Source of the DNA: JAYEJW01 sp034716535
GTDB taxonomy: Bacteria; Pseudomonadota; Gammaproteobacteria; Chromatiales; Chromatiaceae
Direction of reading: 5' to 3'
Assembly: GCA_034716535.1 (NCBI GenBank)
Contig: JAYEJW010000439.1
Location: 1-29,597 of the forward strand
DNA: 29,597 nt
Shown here: piece by piece, positions 1 to 8,442 of the stretch
Numbering within the stretch: position 1 is the first letter of the stretch
How the letters are laid out: each line of letters starts with the position of its first letter
Notes under the pieces: model-generated
The model's database searches: none
What the model was told of the DNA's origin: nothing
Seen by the model: the letters and a program-made list of their open reading frames with translations, nothing else
Translations under genes and position numbers: made by a program

Positions 1-280
1 AAACCCAGAATTCAGCCGAAAATTGACCGGAAGCCGCTCAAGCACTGATGGAGTATGGACTGCAGGGAGACGAGAGGAGCTTCCACATCAACAGGTTAGA
101 GAAAATAACCGTAGTTTGACGCGGTAGTACTTTCAGTGCGGAACTCCCTATCGAACAGCGAGTTATCGTTCTTGGTGAGGCCGCCCAACGCTCGCTTCGC
201 GCCCTGTCCCTCTTTCCCGGGTGGGGGATTGTTCCGTAGAGACCTGCGGAGCATTCATCGGTTCGCTTGGTGTTCGATCC
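1..280. other. Upstream region without a supported gene
   Basis: No open frame here has protein-like composition that I recognise. The minus-strand frames that cross it are antisense to the DUF1631 gene. A TTGACG hexamer lies at 116-121, but no acceptable -10 box follows at 16-18 bp, so I do not call a promoter. Confidence 0.4.
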
Positions 281-2527
281 ATGCCCGAAGTTGATCTGAC
301 AAACGTACTGGCGTTCGAGAAGCCTGATCGCTCGGAAGGCCAGGTACCGGCAGCCGATGGCCAAGTACACCTGATCTCCCTGAGGGATCGCTTGGTGCAC
401 GGGGTGGCGACCGTATTTGCGGAGAATCTCGGAAGCGCGCAGGACAACCTCCTCGCCATGGCCGACCGGGCGAGCAGCCTTGGAGCGCAGAACCTCTATT
501 TGGCTGCGCAGAGCTTTCTGACACAAAGGGGGCAAGAGCTGCTCCAACGCTTTCGCAGCGCGTTCCTACGCTCTTTCGACGATTCGATGGCCAGGTCCGG
601 AAGAACGCCTGCCGGGCCTTCCCTGGATGAAGCGGGCGAGTTGAGTCTTGTCGGTGAGGCAGATTTCGAGCGGGATCTGTCCGTCGGTAAGCTGTCCTCG
701 CGGGCCACTTACAACTGTTCCCAACAGCTCACCGCGTTGGATCGGCGTATGGCGGTCTTGCTGCGCGTCCAGCGGATCATCCAGGATGAAAATCCACTGC
801 ATCCAAAGGCGCTGTTCGCGGCGTTCTTGGAAGCCGGCAGGGAGTTGGAGGTCGGCGATCAAGTCGGAATCGTACTTCTACAGGAGTTCGAGTGCCAGAT
901 CGAGACCAAGCTTCCGAGCGCATACCAGGACCTGAATCGCTACTTGATCGATCAGGGTATCCTGCCGAAGATTCCGCTTGGACTGGAGCAGCCGGCGCGG
1001 CACCTCGGGCCGGCAGCATCCGGCGTCCAGGGGGTCGAGCCGGCCCCCACAAACACGGACGACATCTTCGCGGAGCTTGCGAGCCGCCTCCAAGGGCCCG
1101 CGACATCCGCGATGTGGGGAACGCCTGTCATGCAGACGGGCCACTCGCAGCCTGTCTCTCACCGGCCCGCGCAGATGATCGAGGCGTTGACGGGCCTTCA
1201 AAAGGGCGTTTCCCACGATCGGGGTCTTTCCGGAATCGACCCTCTGCAGCTCGATTCGGGCACGAGCAGTATCCTGCGTCAGATCCGATCCGCGCCGATG
1301 ATCGGCCTGTCCCATCCGCTCGACGCCGTCACGATCGACATCGTCGCGATGCTGTTCGATCTCATCTTCGACGACCCTGATGTCCCCGATGCGCTCCGGG
1401 CACAGATCGGCAGGCTTCAGATTCCTGTCCTCAAGGTTGCCCTGATGGACAAGGGCTTCTTCTCGAACAAACAGCATCCCGCGCGCCGACTCCTCGACAC
1501 GATCGCCAGCTCCGCTGTCGGTTGGAGCAAGGACGGCGAGTCCCGCCTCCTTGCCAAGTTAACCTCCATCGTCGACGCGCTCATCGGGGGATTTGAGAGC
1601 GATGTCGGGATTTTCTCCGCTCAATGCGAAAGGCTCGACGACTTTCTCGCCGATGAGGAGGAGCGGGCTCGGGGGAATGCGGGCAGGCTTGTTGAAGACC
1701 TGGAGCGGCGAGAGCGAGCAGAGCTCGCACCCAGGGTCGTTGCGGAGGAGATCCGCCGCCGTACGAGCGGCAGGGATCTGCCCACGCCGATCACCGACTT
1801 TCTCAACAAGCAGTGGCGGCTTGTGTTGACCCGCGTTCTTGTCGAGATCGGCGAGCGGAGTCCGGTCTGGGTAGAGGGGCTCCAAACGATGGAAGACCTG
1901 GTGTGGAGCGTCACTCCCAAGCGGGGCATGGAAGAGCGCCAAAGGCTCCTCTTGGTGCTCCCGGAGCTTCTCCAGCGGCTGCGTACCGGATTGGCTTCGG
2001 TCGAGACGGAAGGCTGGGACGAATTTCTCGCGGAGCTGATCCGCCATCATGTTGAGGCCGTGCGTGCAGACCTGCAGGAGGACGACAAAGTGTTGGGGAC
2101 GAAGATTACCGAGCTCGCCATGCAGGCGAGTCCCGCCACGGAAGGCGCCGAGGAGCCGCTGGGCGCGGCGGGGGAGTTGGGGAGTTTCGAGAAAGCCGAT
2201 GAGGAAGAATCCAATGAGTCGGCACCCGAACCGGTGGACCAGTACCGGCGCGCGGCGCAGGAGATCGCGCTCGGTTCCTGGGTGGAGTTCAGCAGCGCTC
2301 GCGGTAATAGGAGGACATTGCGCCTGAACTGGATCAGCGGTTTCGGCGGGGTCTGTCTGTTCACCGATCGGCAGGGGGAGGATGCGCTGACCCTCCCGAC
2401 CGCCCGTTTGGCCGACCGTCTTCGCGAAGGTTCGGCGCGACTATTGAGCGGGGATCGCCTCACCGAGCGCGCGGTGGCGCATTTGTTGGATAAGACCAGG
2501 GACGGGCAGGTTCCGGTTCCCGGCTGA
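281..2527 (+). CDS. DUF1631 family protein
   Basis: The product is a soluble protein of 748 aa of unknown biochemical function. The N-terminal part (roughly residues 25-110) has the helical pattern of DUF1631 proteins: a dispersed helix-rich stretch with NLLAMADRASSLGAQNLYL, then a segment resembling the family's second conserved block (FECQIETKLPSAYQDLNRYL). The middle holds the other hallmark, GLSHPLDAVTIDIVAMLFD followed by IFDDPDVPDALRAQIGRLQ and PVLKVALMDKGFFS, which is strongly typical of DUF1631. The C-terminal 90 residues (about IALGSWVEFSS onward) look like a small beta barrel, reminiscent of PilZ-like folds, but no canonical PilZ RxxxR or DxSxxG motif is clear. I prefer ATG 281. A GTG at 221 would add 20 residues, and neither start has a good ribosome binding site. 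It stands alone on its strand. The family call is firm; the role is unknown. Confidence 0.85.
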   Translation: MPEVDLTNVLAFEKPDRSEGQVPAADGQVHLISLRDRLVHGVATVFAENLGSAQDNLLAMADRASSLGAQNLYLAAQSFLTQRGQELLQRFRSAFLRSFDDSMARSGRTPAGPSLDEAGELSLVGEADFERDLSVGKLSSRATYNCSQQLTALDRRMAVLLRVQRIIQDENPLHPKALFAAFLEAGRELEVGDQVGIVLLQEFECQIETKLPSAYQDLNRYLIDQGILPKIPLGLEQPARHLGPAASGVQGVEPAPTNTDDIFAELASRLQGPATSAMWGTPVMQTGHSQPVSHRPAQMIEALTGLQKGVSHDRGLSGIDPLQLDSGTSSILRQIRSAPMIGLSHPLDAVTIDIVAMLFDLIFDDPDVPDALRAQIGRLQIPVLKVALMDKGFFSNKQHPARRLLDTIASSAVGWSKDGESRLLAKLTSIVDALIGGFESDVGIFSAQCERLDDFLADEEERARGNAGRLVEDLERRERAELAPRVVAEEIRRRTSGRDLPTPITDFLNKQWRLVLTRVLVEIGERSPVWVEGLQTMEDLVWSVTPKRGMEERQRLLLVLPELLQRLRTGLASVETEGWDEFLAELIRHHVEAVRADLQEDDKVLGTKITELAMQASPATEGAEEPLGAAGELGSFEKADEEESNESAPEPVDQYRRAAQEIALGSWVEFSSARGNRRTLRLNWISGFGGVCLFTDRQGEDALTLPTARLADRLREGSARLLSGDRLTERAVAHLLDKTRDGQVPVPG

Positions 2528-2661
2528 GGCCGCCTCTCGAAACGACCCGGTCTCCGAGCCATCGCTTCCTCAGGGGCGGTGTAGGCCCCCATCGCGGCCC
2601 AGCGCATCATGGCACTCGTGTCGCCCCTGGCCATGTAAACACGGCTGTTGTGACGGGTTTC

Positions 2662-2886
2662 CCTCTCCCCGGCCCTCTCCCAAACGGGAGAGGGGGAAAG
2701 AAGTTGTTCCGTCCCTGGAACATTTGTTCACAATTGCCTCTCCCCGGCCCTCTCCCAAACGGGAGAGGGAGGAAGAAGTTGTTCCGTCCATGGAACATTG
2801 GATCAGAATTGCCTCTCCCCGGCCCTCTCCCAAACGGGAGAGGGGGAAAGAAGTTGTTCCGTCCCTGGAACATTTGTTCACAATTG
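2662..2886. repeat. Three-unit 75-bp tandem repeat with two hairpins per unit
   Basis: Units run 2662-2736, 2737-2811 and 2812-2886, each exactly 75 bp, with only a few substitutions in the middle unit. Each unit begins CCTCTCCCCGGCCCTCTCCC and closes with AATTG. It carries a 9-bp stem (CCCTCTCCC / GGGAGAGGG, loop AAAC) and a second small stem (GTTCC / GGAAC around 6 nt). The same unit recurs in the opposite orientation at 25124-25320 and 26542-26609, so it is a dispersed family. It lacks the unique spacers of a CRISPR array. It may also serve as a bidirectional terminator between the convergent genes. Confidence 0.9.
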
Positions 2887-2910
2887 CCTCGATGTTTGCT
2901 TCCCGGTTGC

Positions 2911-3021
2911 TCAGTCGGCAAGCGGCAGGCCGCTCGGCACGCTGGACGGCATGGTATGCCGCAGGTTCAGGCTTGCCCGGTCGGTGAGGGCGTGAAGGAA
3001 CTCGATGAGAGACTGTGCCAT
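2911..3021 (-). CDS. Possible 36-aa small ORF downstream of the efflux operon
   Basis: An ATG at 3021 opens a 36-codon frame on the minus strand (MAQSLIEFLHALTDRASLNL at the N-terminus) that begins about 50 nt after the last permease stop. Composition is protein-like at the N-terminus, but the ribosome binding site is weak and I recognise no family. It could be a remnant of a longer gene. Treat as doubtful. Confidence 0.18.
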   Translation of the reverse strand: MAQSLIEFLHALTDRASLNLRHTMPSSVPSGLPLAD

Positions 3022-3072
3022 TTCACGCAACCTGCCCGGACAGGTGCGGGCCGGCGGATCCGGGGGGGCAAT

Positions 3073-4272
3073 CTACTCGTCGCGCAGGGCGGCGACGGGG
3101 TCGAGGCGGGCGGCGTTCATCGCTGGTAGCACTCCGGCAGCGAGGCCGATGAGAGCGGCGGTGAGCTCCGCCAGCAGTACGAAGTCCCAAGCGGTGTGGG
3201 TGGGCAGGGCGGGTACCGCAGCCCCGATCAGCCAGGCGCCCCCGGCACCGATGAGAAATCCCATCAGGCCGCCGAATGTGGCCAGCGCCACCGCCTCGGT
3301 GAGAAACAGCACCAGGATCTGCCGCCGGGCCGCCCCAAGCGCACGCAGCAGTCCGATCTCGTGCCGCCGCTCCCGTACCGCGATGGTCATGATGGTGAGG
3401 ATGCCGATGCCCCCGACGACGAGCGAGATGCCGCCCAGGGCGCCGACCGCCATGGTGAGGACGTCGAGGACCGAGCCCAGCACCTCCAGCATCTGGTCTT
3501 GGGTTGTAATGGTGAAGTCCTCGGTGCCGTGGCGGCGCTCCAGCAGGTTGTGCACCCGCTCCGCCACTGTGGCGCTGTCCGCCTCCGGGGCGTAGAGCAG
3601 GTCGATCTCCATCAGGCTCTCGCGGTTGAACATGGACAGCGCCCGACTCACCGGGAGGAAGACCGAGTCATCCAGATCGAAACCCAGCATCTGTCCCTTG
3701 GACTCCATGACGCCCACCACCCGATAGGGCTCGCCGCCGATGCGCACCCGTTTCCCCAGGGGCGAGGCGTCGCCGAAGAGCTCGTGCTGGAGCTTTGACC
3801 CCAGCACCGCAAAGGCGCGGGCATGGCCCGAGGCGTCCTGAGGCAGGAAACGGCCGATGGCGGGGCGCATCTGCCACACTTCCGGTACACGGGGTCCGAC
3901 CCCAAAGACCATGGTGCGGCGGCTGTTTCCGTTGCTCTCTACGGCCGCGTTGCCCTGGACCATGGGCACCACGGCCCGCACCTCCGGTAGCGTCGAGAGG
4001 GCCTCTGCATCCGTGAGGCTCAGGGGCCGCACGTTGCTGATGACCGCGCCGGACATGCCGAGCGTGCTGGTCTTGCCCGGCGTGACGGCGATCAGGTTGG
4101 TGCCGAACTGGGTGAACTCCGCCAGCACGAAGCGGTGCACCCCCTCGCCGATCGCGGTCAGCAGTACGACGGCGGCAACGCCGATGGCGATGCCGGTTAC
4201 CGTCAGCAGGCTGCGGGTGGGGTGGGCGCGGACGGCTCCCAGGGTGAAGGCTGAAAAGTCCCGGATCAGCAT
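3073..4272 (-). CDS. ABC transporter permease, MacB/FtsX type (second of two)
   Basis: This is a 399-aa inner-membrane permease of the MacB/FtsX superfamily, last gene of a four-gene minus-strand operon. One membrane segment lies near residues 18-40 (SLLTVTGIAIGVAAVVLLTA). A large periplasmic MacB-type domain follows, including the typical VIGVMESKG-like stretch (VVGVMESKGQMLGFDLDDSV). Three C-terminal membrane segments make up the FtsX domain, with the conserved cytoplasmic RRHEIGLLRALGAARRQI motif that couples to the ATPase. It ends ARLDPVAALRDE, the usual tail of this family. The next gene upstream is a paralogue, so the complex is probably a permease heterodimer. ATG 4272 gives a normal N-terminus; a GTG at 4296 would add 8 residues. 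The substrate cannot be told from sequence. Confidence 0.9.
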   Translation of the reverse strand: MLIRDFSAFTLGAVRAHPTRSLLTVTGIAIGVAAVVLLTAIGEGVHRFVLAEFTQFGTNLIAVTPGKTSTLGMSGAVISNVRPLSLTDAEALSTLPEVRAVVPMVQGNAAVESNGNSRRTMVFGVGPRVPEVWQMRPAIGRFLPQDASGHARAFAVLGSKLQHELFGDASPLGKRVRIGGEPYRVVGVMESKGQMLGFDLDDSVFLPVSRALSMFNRESLMEIDLLYAPEADSATVAERVHNLLERRHGTEDFTITTQDQMLEVLGSVLDVLTMAVGALGGISLVVGGIGILTIMTIAVRERRHEIGLLRALGAARRQILVLFLTEAVALATFGGLMGFLIGAGGAWLIGAAVPALPTHTAWDFVLLAELTAALIGLAAGVLPAMNAARLDPVAALRDE

Positions 4273-4371
4273 GGCGTTCTTGCGTACAGGGAACACAACG
4301 CGAATGTCCCCGCTCGGGCTGGGTCGGCGAGAGGCGAGGACAATCTGGCATTCATACAGAGCTCACGATCA

Positions 4372-5577
4372 TCAACGCCCGGAAAGGGCAACTACCGGGT
4401 CCAGGCGGGCTGCCCGCAGTGCGGGCAGGAGCCCGAAGACCAGGCCGGTGAGTAGGGAGACCGACACCGCGGCCAGGGGTGCCCATAGAGGTACCACAAG
4501 ATTGAAGGCGTCCACCTGGCTGTTGAAGAGCCGGACACCCGTGAATGCGAGCACCAGGCCACCGGCAGTGCCCGCCCCGGCGAGGAGCAGGGCCTCGGTG
4601 AGGAAAAGTGCCAGGATCTGGCGTCTCGCGGCTCCAAGGGCCTTGAGCAGGCCCACCTCCGCGGTGCGTTGGGAGACCGCCACCAGCATCACGTTCATGA
4701 TGAGCACCCCCGCCACCATCAGGCTTACGGCGGCGATACCGGCTACGGCCAGGGTCAGCGCGTTCAGGATCCTGTCGAAGGTCGTGAGCATGGCGTCCTG
4801 GGTGATGATCGTGACGTCGTCCTCTCCCTCGTGCCGTTCGCGGATGAGGGTTCGGATCGCCTCCTCTGCGGCAGGCAGGGCGGAGCGGCTCGATGCCTGG
4901 ATGAGGATTCGGAACAGCGCGGGGCTGTTGAAAAGGGCCTGGGCAGAGGCGACGGGTATCATTGCCAGGTCGCCCAGGTCGACGCCGAGCGACTGGCCCC
5001 GGCTCGCCAGCAGGCCGATGACCCTGAAGCGGCGGTCGCCGATGCGTACCCACTTGCCCAAGGCCTGCTGGTTGCCGAACAGCTCCCGGGCCAGCTTGTC
5101 GCCCAGCACCGTCACGGGTCGGCTTCGCGCCGGATCACCGGGGGGAAGGAAGCGCCCACTGGCCAGCTCCAGGTGACGAACATCGATGAAGTCGCTGGTG
5201 GAGCCCAGGATGCTCACCTCCCGCTCCAGGTTGCCGAAGGAGACCGGGGCGGAGCCGACGGCGATGGGCGCGAAGCGCTTCACCAGCCGCGAGCGGCGCA
5301 GCGCGATCGCGTCATCCAGGGTCAGATCCCGCGGAGTCTCCCCCAGAAGGGGCGGTGGGCCTCCGGTGGTCTCGTTGCGGCCGGGGATCACGACCAGCAG
5401 GTGGGTACCGAGCTGAGTGAACTCGTCCAACACGTAGTGTCGCGCCCCCTCGCCCAGAGCGCTCAGGACGATCACCGCCGCGGTACCAAGCCCCATGGCG
5501 AGAAGGGTCAGCCAGGTGCGCGTGCGGTGGGTGGTGAGGGAGCGCACCCCGAAGCGCAAGTCGTCGTCAAGTCGCAC
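4372..5577 (-). CDS. ABC transporter permease, MacB/FtsX type (first of two)
   Basis: This 401-aa FtsX-family permease is a paralogue of the one just downstream (about 100 nt from its stop to the next ATG). It has the same plan: an N-terminal membrane helix (RTWLTLLAMGLGTAAVIVLS), a periplasmic MacB-like domain (VIGLLASRGQSLGVDLGDLA), then three C-terminal membrane segments. The coupling motif QRTAEVGLLKALGAARRQIL and the tail ARLDPVVALSGR are present. The start is a GTG at 5577; I found no in-frame ATG upstream that avoids a stop. It should pair with the other permease and the ATPase at 5714-6379 to form an export or lipid/peptide translocation complex fed by the adaptor at 6413-7567. Confidence 0.9.
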   Translation of the reverse strand: MRLDDDLRFGVRSLTTHRTRTWLTLLAMGLGTAAVIVLSALGEGARHYVLDEFTQLGTHLLVVIPGRNETTGGPPPLLGETPRDLTLDDAIALRRSRLVKRFAPIAVGSAPVSFGNLEREVSILGSTSDFIDVRHLELASGRFLPPGDPARSRPVTVLGDKLARELFGNQQALGKWVRIGDRRFRVIGLLASRGQSLGVDLGDLAMIPVASAQALFNSPALFRILIQASSRSALPAAEEAIRTLIRERHEGEDDVTIITQDAMLTTFDRILNALTLAVAGIAAVSLMVAGVLIMNVMLVAVSQRTAEVGLLKALGAARRQILALFLTEALLLAGAGTAGGLVLAFTGVRLFNSQVDAFNLVVPLWAPLAAVSVSLLTGLVFGLLPALRAARLDPVVALSGR

Positions 5578-5640
5578 GGATCGTCTCGAAAGCAGCTTCC
5601 GCAGCGGTATTCGGGCGGTTCAGTGTCGTCATGGCTTCAA

Positions 5641-5710
5641 TCCGAAATTAGTACCTCGTTCCACCTTATTCTACGGTTTCAGCAAAATAAGGTGGAACGA
5701 GGTACTCGGA
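5641..5710. repeat. Long perfect inverted repeat inside the efflux operon
   Basis: Arms at 5650-5670 and 5686-5706 are perfect 21-bp inverted complements around a 15-nt loop. The symmetry continues imperfectly outward (TCCGA at 5641-5645 pairs with TCGGA at 5706-5710, with extra bases in the left arm). It lies between the ATPase stop (5714) and the first permease start (5577). No T-run follows on either side, so it is not a classic terminator. A miniature mobile or REP-like element, or an mRNA processing/stability hairpin that sets ATPase:permease ratios, is more likely. Confidence 0.85.
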
Positions 5711-5713
5711 CTC

Positions 5714-6379
5714 CTAATCCTCGACAATGGCCCCGTCATCCATCCGAATGCGCCGCTTTGCCCGTTCCCCGATCTCCGGGTCGTGAGTCACGACGAGCAG
5801 GGTCAGACCTCCGGTGTTGAGCGCCTCCAACGTGTGTACCACCTCCCGGCCGGAGGCGCGGTCCAGATTACCGGTGGGCTCGTCCGCCAGAATCAGACCC
5901 GGTTCCATGATGGTGGCCCGGGCGATGGCGACCCGTTGTCGCTGTCCACCGGAGAGCTGGTCCGGCCGGTGGTGGGCACGTTCCGTCAGGCCCACGGCAT
6001 CGAGGATGCCCGCCACCCGCTCCCTGCGTTCGCGCGGTGCGATGCCTGCGAGCACCAGCGGCAGCTCCACGTTCTCCGCTGCGCTCAGGCGCGGGATGAG
6101 GTGGAAGGACTGGAAGACGAAGCCGATGCGGTCGCGCCTCAACTGGGCACGCCGCTCCTCTCCCAGGGTGGTGGTCTCGGTGTCATCGAGGCGGTAGCTG
6201 CCATCGTCCGGGCGATCCAGCAGGCCCAGGATGTTGAGCAGCGTGCTCTTTCCCGAGCCCGACGGCCCCATGATCGCGGCGTACTCGCCGTCCTCGAACC
6301 TGAGATCGACGTCGCGCAGGGCATGCACCGGCTGATCGCCGACCTGAAAGGTGCGCGAGATGCCTTGAAGATGGATCAT
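5714..6379 (-). CDS. ABC transporter ATP-binding protein (MacB/LolD type)
   Basis: This 221-aa cytoplasmic ATPase energises the two FtsX-type permeases encoded just downstream. All nucleotide-binding motifs are intact: Walker A GPSGSGKST at residues 38-46, Q-loop near residue 90 (FVFQSFHLIPRLSA), signature LSGGQ at 142-146, Walker B LILADEPT at 162-169 and the switch histidine in VVTHD at about 199. The FHLIPRLSAAENVELPL stretch is typical of the MacB/LolD/YbbA/SalX subgroup, whose partners are FtsX-like permeases. It starts 33 nt after the adaptor gene, so the two are almost certainly cotranscribed. Confidence 0.95.
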   Translation of the reverse strand: MIHLQGISRTFQVGDQPVHALRDVDLRFEDGEYAAIMGPSGSGKSTLLNILGLLDRPDDGSYRLDDTETTTLGEERRAQLRRDRIGFVFQSFHLIPRLSAAENVELPLVLAGIAPRERRERVAGILDAVGLTERAHHRPDQLSGGQRQRVAIARATIMEPGLILADEPTGNLDRASGREVVHTLEALNTGGLTLLVVTHDPEIGERAKRRIRMDDGAIVED

Positions 6380-6412
6380 CCGGGATTCGTGAGTTTCCTG
6401 CTCTTTACGAGT

Positions 6413-7567
6413 TCATTCGCCCTCGGCTTCTTCGATGGTGGCGAGGGCGCCGTCCTCCACCCCTTCGCGGTCGAGGGAGAGGACGACTTGCTCTCCGGTT
6501 TCGAGTCCGGAGGCTATTTCGGTCTGGTCCCAGTTGCTAAGGCCCATCTCGATCTCGCGTGCCGCCAGGAGGCCCGTTGCAGGGTCGCGCACCAGCACGC
6601 CGTCCTCCGGGCGTACGGCGGCAGTGGGAACGCGCAGCGCATCCTCGCGGCGGTCGACGATGATCTCCACGTCCGCGCTGTAGCCTGCGAGCAGGGGGGT
6701 CTTCTCGGGCCGCTGGGCGATCTCCACCTCCACCTCCACGGTACGCGCCTGCTTCTCCAGATCCAGCACGTAAGGGGCAATGCGCCGCACCGTGCCGGCG
6801 AAGGTGTGTTCACCGAAGGCGTCCAGAGAGATGCGGGCCTCGGCGCCGACGCGCACGGTCGGCGCATCCACCTCGTCGATGGGTGCAGAGATGTAGTAGC
6901 AGGAGTCGTCGATAAGATCCACTGCCGGCGGCGTCGGGATGCCGGGGGGGGAGGGCGTGACGTACTCATTGAGCTCGCCGGAAACCTCCGCCACCACGCC
7001 GTCGAAGGGGGCCTCGAGCCGGGTCTTGGCCAGGTTGGCCTCGGCGACACCGAGGCGCGCGGCGTGCACGCGGGCGGTGGCCTCGGCGGCCTCGCAGTCG
7101 GCGCGGCCGGCCTGTGCGGCGGTGATGGCCCGGTCCAGCGCCTCCTCCGAAGCGAGTCGGCGCTCCTGGAGCTTGACTTGGCGCGCAGCCTCCCGCTCCG
7201 CATTCTCTGCGTTTAGGCAGACCGCGCGCGCGCGGGCATCCGCCGCCACCGCCTCGCGCTCCGCCAGCATCACTTGGGCGGATAGATCCCGGTTCCAAAG
7301 CTCGAGCAGCAGCTCGCCGGCCTTTACGCGGTCCCCCTCGTGCACCTTCAGGGTCGCGATCTGGCCGCCGACGCTGGGAGCGAGGCGGGCGCGCCGACAG
7401 GCCTTGACCGTTCCGGCGCGCGTGTTGGCCACCGTTTGCTCCACAAGGCCCTTCTCCACCGTCTGGACACGCACGGCCACCGGCTCGGGGCGGCTAAAAT
7501 ACCACCAGGTGGCCCCAGCGGAGCCGGCGATGGCGATGAGCACGAGAAGGCGGGTAGGAAAGCGCAT
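6413..7567 (-). CDS. Efflux periplasmic adaptor subunit (MacA/HlyD type)
   Basis: This 384-aa membrane fusion protein should bridge the inner-membrane ABC complex to an outer-membrane channel. An N-terminal membrane anchor (RLLVLIAIAGSAGATWWYF, residues about 5-24) is followed by the first half of a lipoyl/barrel-sandwich domain (GGQIATLKVHEGDRVKAGEL). A long alpha-helical hairpin rich in Ala, Arg and Glu covers about 90-190. The second lipoyl half follows (LEAPFDGVVAEV), then a beta-barrel and membrane-proximal domain. ATG 7567 is preceded by an AAGG ribosome binding site. Longer starts up to 7645 would overlap the divergent gene at 7639 and add a non-signal-like stretch. It is first in the operon and probably shares a divergent promoter region with the DUF72 gene. 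No outer-membrane partner is in the window. Confidence 0.9.
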   Translation of the reverse strand: MRFPTRLLVLIAIAGSAGATWWYFSRPEPVAVRVQTVEKGLVEQTVANTRAGTVKACRRARLAPSVGGQIATLKVHEGDRVKAGELLLELWNRDLSAQVMLAEREAVAADARARAVCLNAENAEREAARQVKLQERRLASEEALDRAITAAQAGRADCEAAEATARVHAARLGVAEANLAKTRLEAPFDGVVAEVSGELNEYVTPSPPGIPTPPAVDLIDDSCYYISAPIDEVDAPTVRVGAEARISLDAFGEHTFAGTVRRIAPYVLDLEKQARTVEVEVEIAQRPEKTPLLAGYSADVEIIVDRREDALRVPTAAVRPEDGVLVRDPATGLLAAREIEMGLSNWDQTEIASGLETGEQVVLSLDREGVEDGALATIEEAEGE

Positions 7568-7638
7568 GACCTTGGTTCGAAAGAAAGAAACCGGCTTGCA
7601 TTGTAGCCGGAACGGATGGGACGCGAAGGCCCGCCGTC

Positions 7639-8442
7639 GTGCCACCTGATCTGGGACAAGGCCCGCACATCGGTACCTCCGGCTGGCACTACGACCACTG
7701 GCGGGGGCCGGTCTATGCGCCCGCGGTGCCCAAGACCCGCTGGCTGTCCGTTTATGCGGAGCGATTCGACTGCGTTGAGGTCAACAGCAGTTTCTACAGG
7801 TTTCCGTCCGACAAAACGGTTCGTGCTTGGGTAGAGGCGGTTCCGCCGGGATTCCGTTTCGCCCTCAAGGCGAGCCGTTACATTACCCACCAGAGGAAAC
7901 TCAAGAAGTGTGCAGAGCCCCTGAGGCGGTTTCTGGACCAGGCAGCCGCCTTCGGCGACCGGCTCGGACCTGTGCTGTTTCAACTGCCGCCGCGCTGGCG
8001 CGTGAACCTGGATCGGCTCGAGGAATTCCTCATCCTGCTGCCGGAGGGTCTATCCTGCGCCATGGAGCTCCGGGACCCCAGTTGGCACGTGCCGTCGGTT
8101 TACGATCTCCTGGCGGCGCGGAGCATCGCTTTCTGTCAGTTCGAGATCGCGGGTCTGAACACCCCCGAGGTTGTAACGGCGAACCTTGTCTACGTCCGCC
8201 TGCACGGACCGGGTGCGGACGCGTACCGAGGCAGCTACAGCGACGGGGCGCTGGCCTTCTGGGCCGGACGCATCCGCCGCTGGCTCGGGCAGGGGCGGGA
8301 CGTCTGGCTATTTTTCGACAACGACGAGGCGGGCTATGCCGTGCGTGATGCCCTGAGATTGAACACCCTGTTACATGACGCAGCCTCCCTCGGGCCTGAG
8401 GAGGGAAGGGGCGGAGGTTGCGGGTCTGATTTCCCGTCATGA
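7639..8442 (+). CDS. DUF72 domain-containing protein (YecE-like)
   Basis: The product is a 267-aa protein of the DUF72/YecE family, predicted to adopt a TIM-barrel fold; its biochemical activity is not established. The hallmarks are present in order: HIGTSGWHYDHWRGPVYA at the N-terminus, then YAERFDCVEVNSSFYRFPS, FRFALKASRYITHQRKL, GPVLFQLPPRW, AMELRDPSW, VYVRLHGPG and, near the C-terminus, VWLFFDNDEAGYAVRDALRL. The start is a GTG at 7639, close to the divergent efflux operon. The stop overlaps the next start by 4 nt (ATGA at 8439-8442), which predicts translational coupling with the DUF99 gene. Confidence 0.92.
   Translation: MPPDLGQGPHIGTSGWHYDHWRGPVYAPAVPKTRWLSVYAERFDCVEVNSSFYRFPSDKTVRAWVEAVPPGFRFALKASRYITHQRKLKKCAEPLRRFLDQAAAFGDRLGPVLFQLPPRWRVNLDRLEEFLILLPEGLSCAMELRDPSWHVPSVYDLLAARSIAFCQFEIAGLNTPEVVTANLVYVRLHGPGADAYRGSYSDGALAFWAGRIRRWLGQGRDVWLFFDNDEAGYAVRDALRLNTLLHDAASLGPEEGRGGGCGSDFPS

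Larger units (their letters stand above)
2528..3072. other. Intergenic region with a tandem repeat, no convincing gene
   Basis: This stretch separates the convergent DUF1631 gene and efflux operon. It contains the three-unit 75-bp tandem repeat (2662-2886) and a 36-codon minus-strand reading frame (2911-3021). Longer frames read through the repeat on both strands, but they only translate the repeat and are not genes. Confidence 0.7.

Noticed and set aside
116..153. Sigma-70 promoter before the DUF1631 gene
   Set aside because: TTGACG at 116-121 has no -10-like hexamer at suitable spacing.
2662..2886. CRISPR array
   Set aside because: Units are contiguous 75-bp copies with no variable spacers and no cas genes nearby.
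2570..3129. Long frames on both strands across the 75-bp repeats
   Set aside because: Their repetitive translations come from the 75-bp period, a multiple of three, which keeps frames open. There is no family resemblance or ribosome binding site.
5495..7216. A 573-codon plus-strand frame antisense to the efflux operon
   Set aside because: It is a shadow of high-GC coding on the other strand, where the adaptor, ATPase and permease have complete family motifs.
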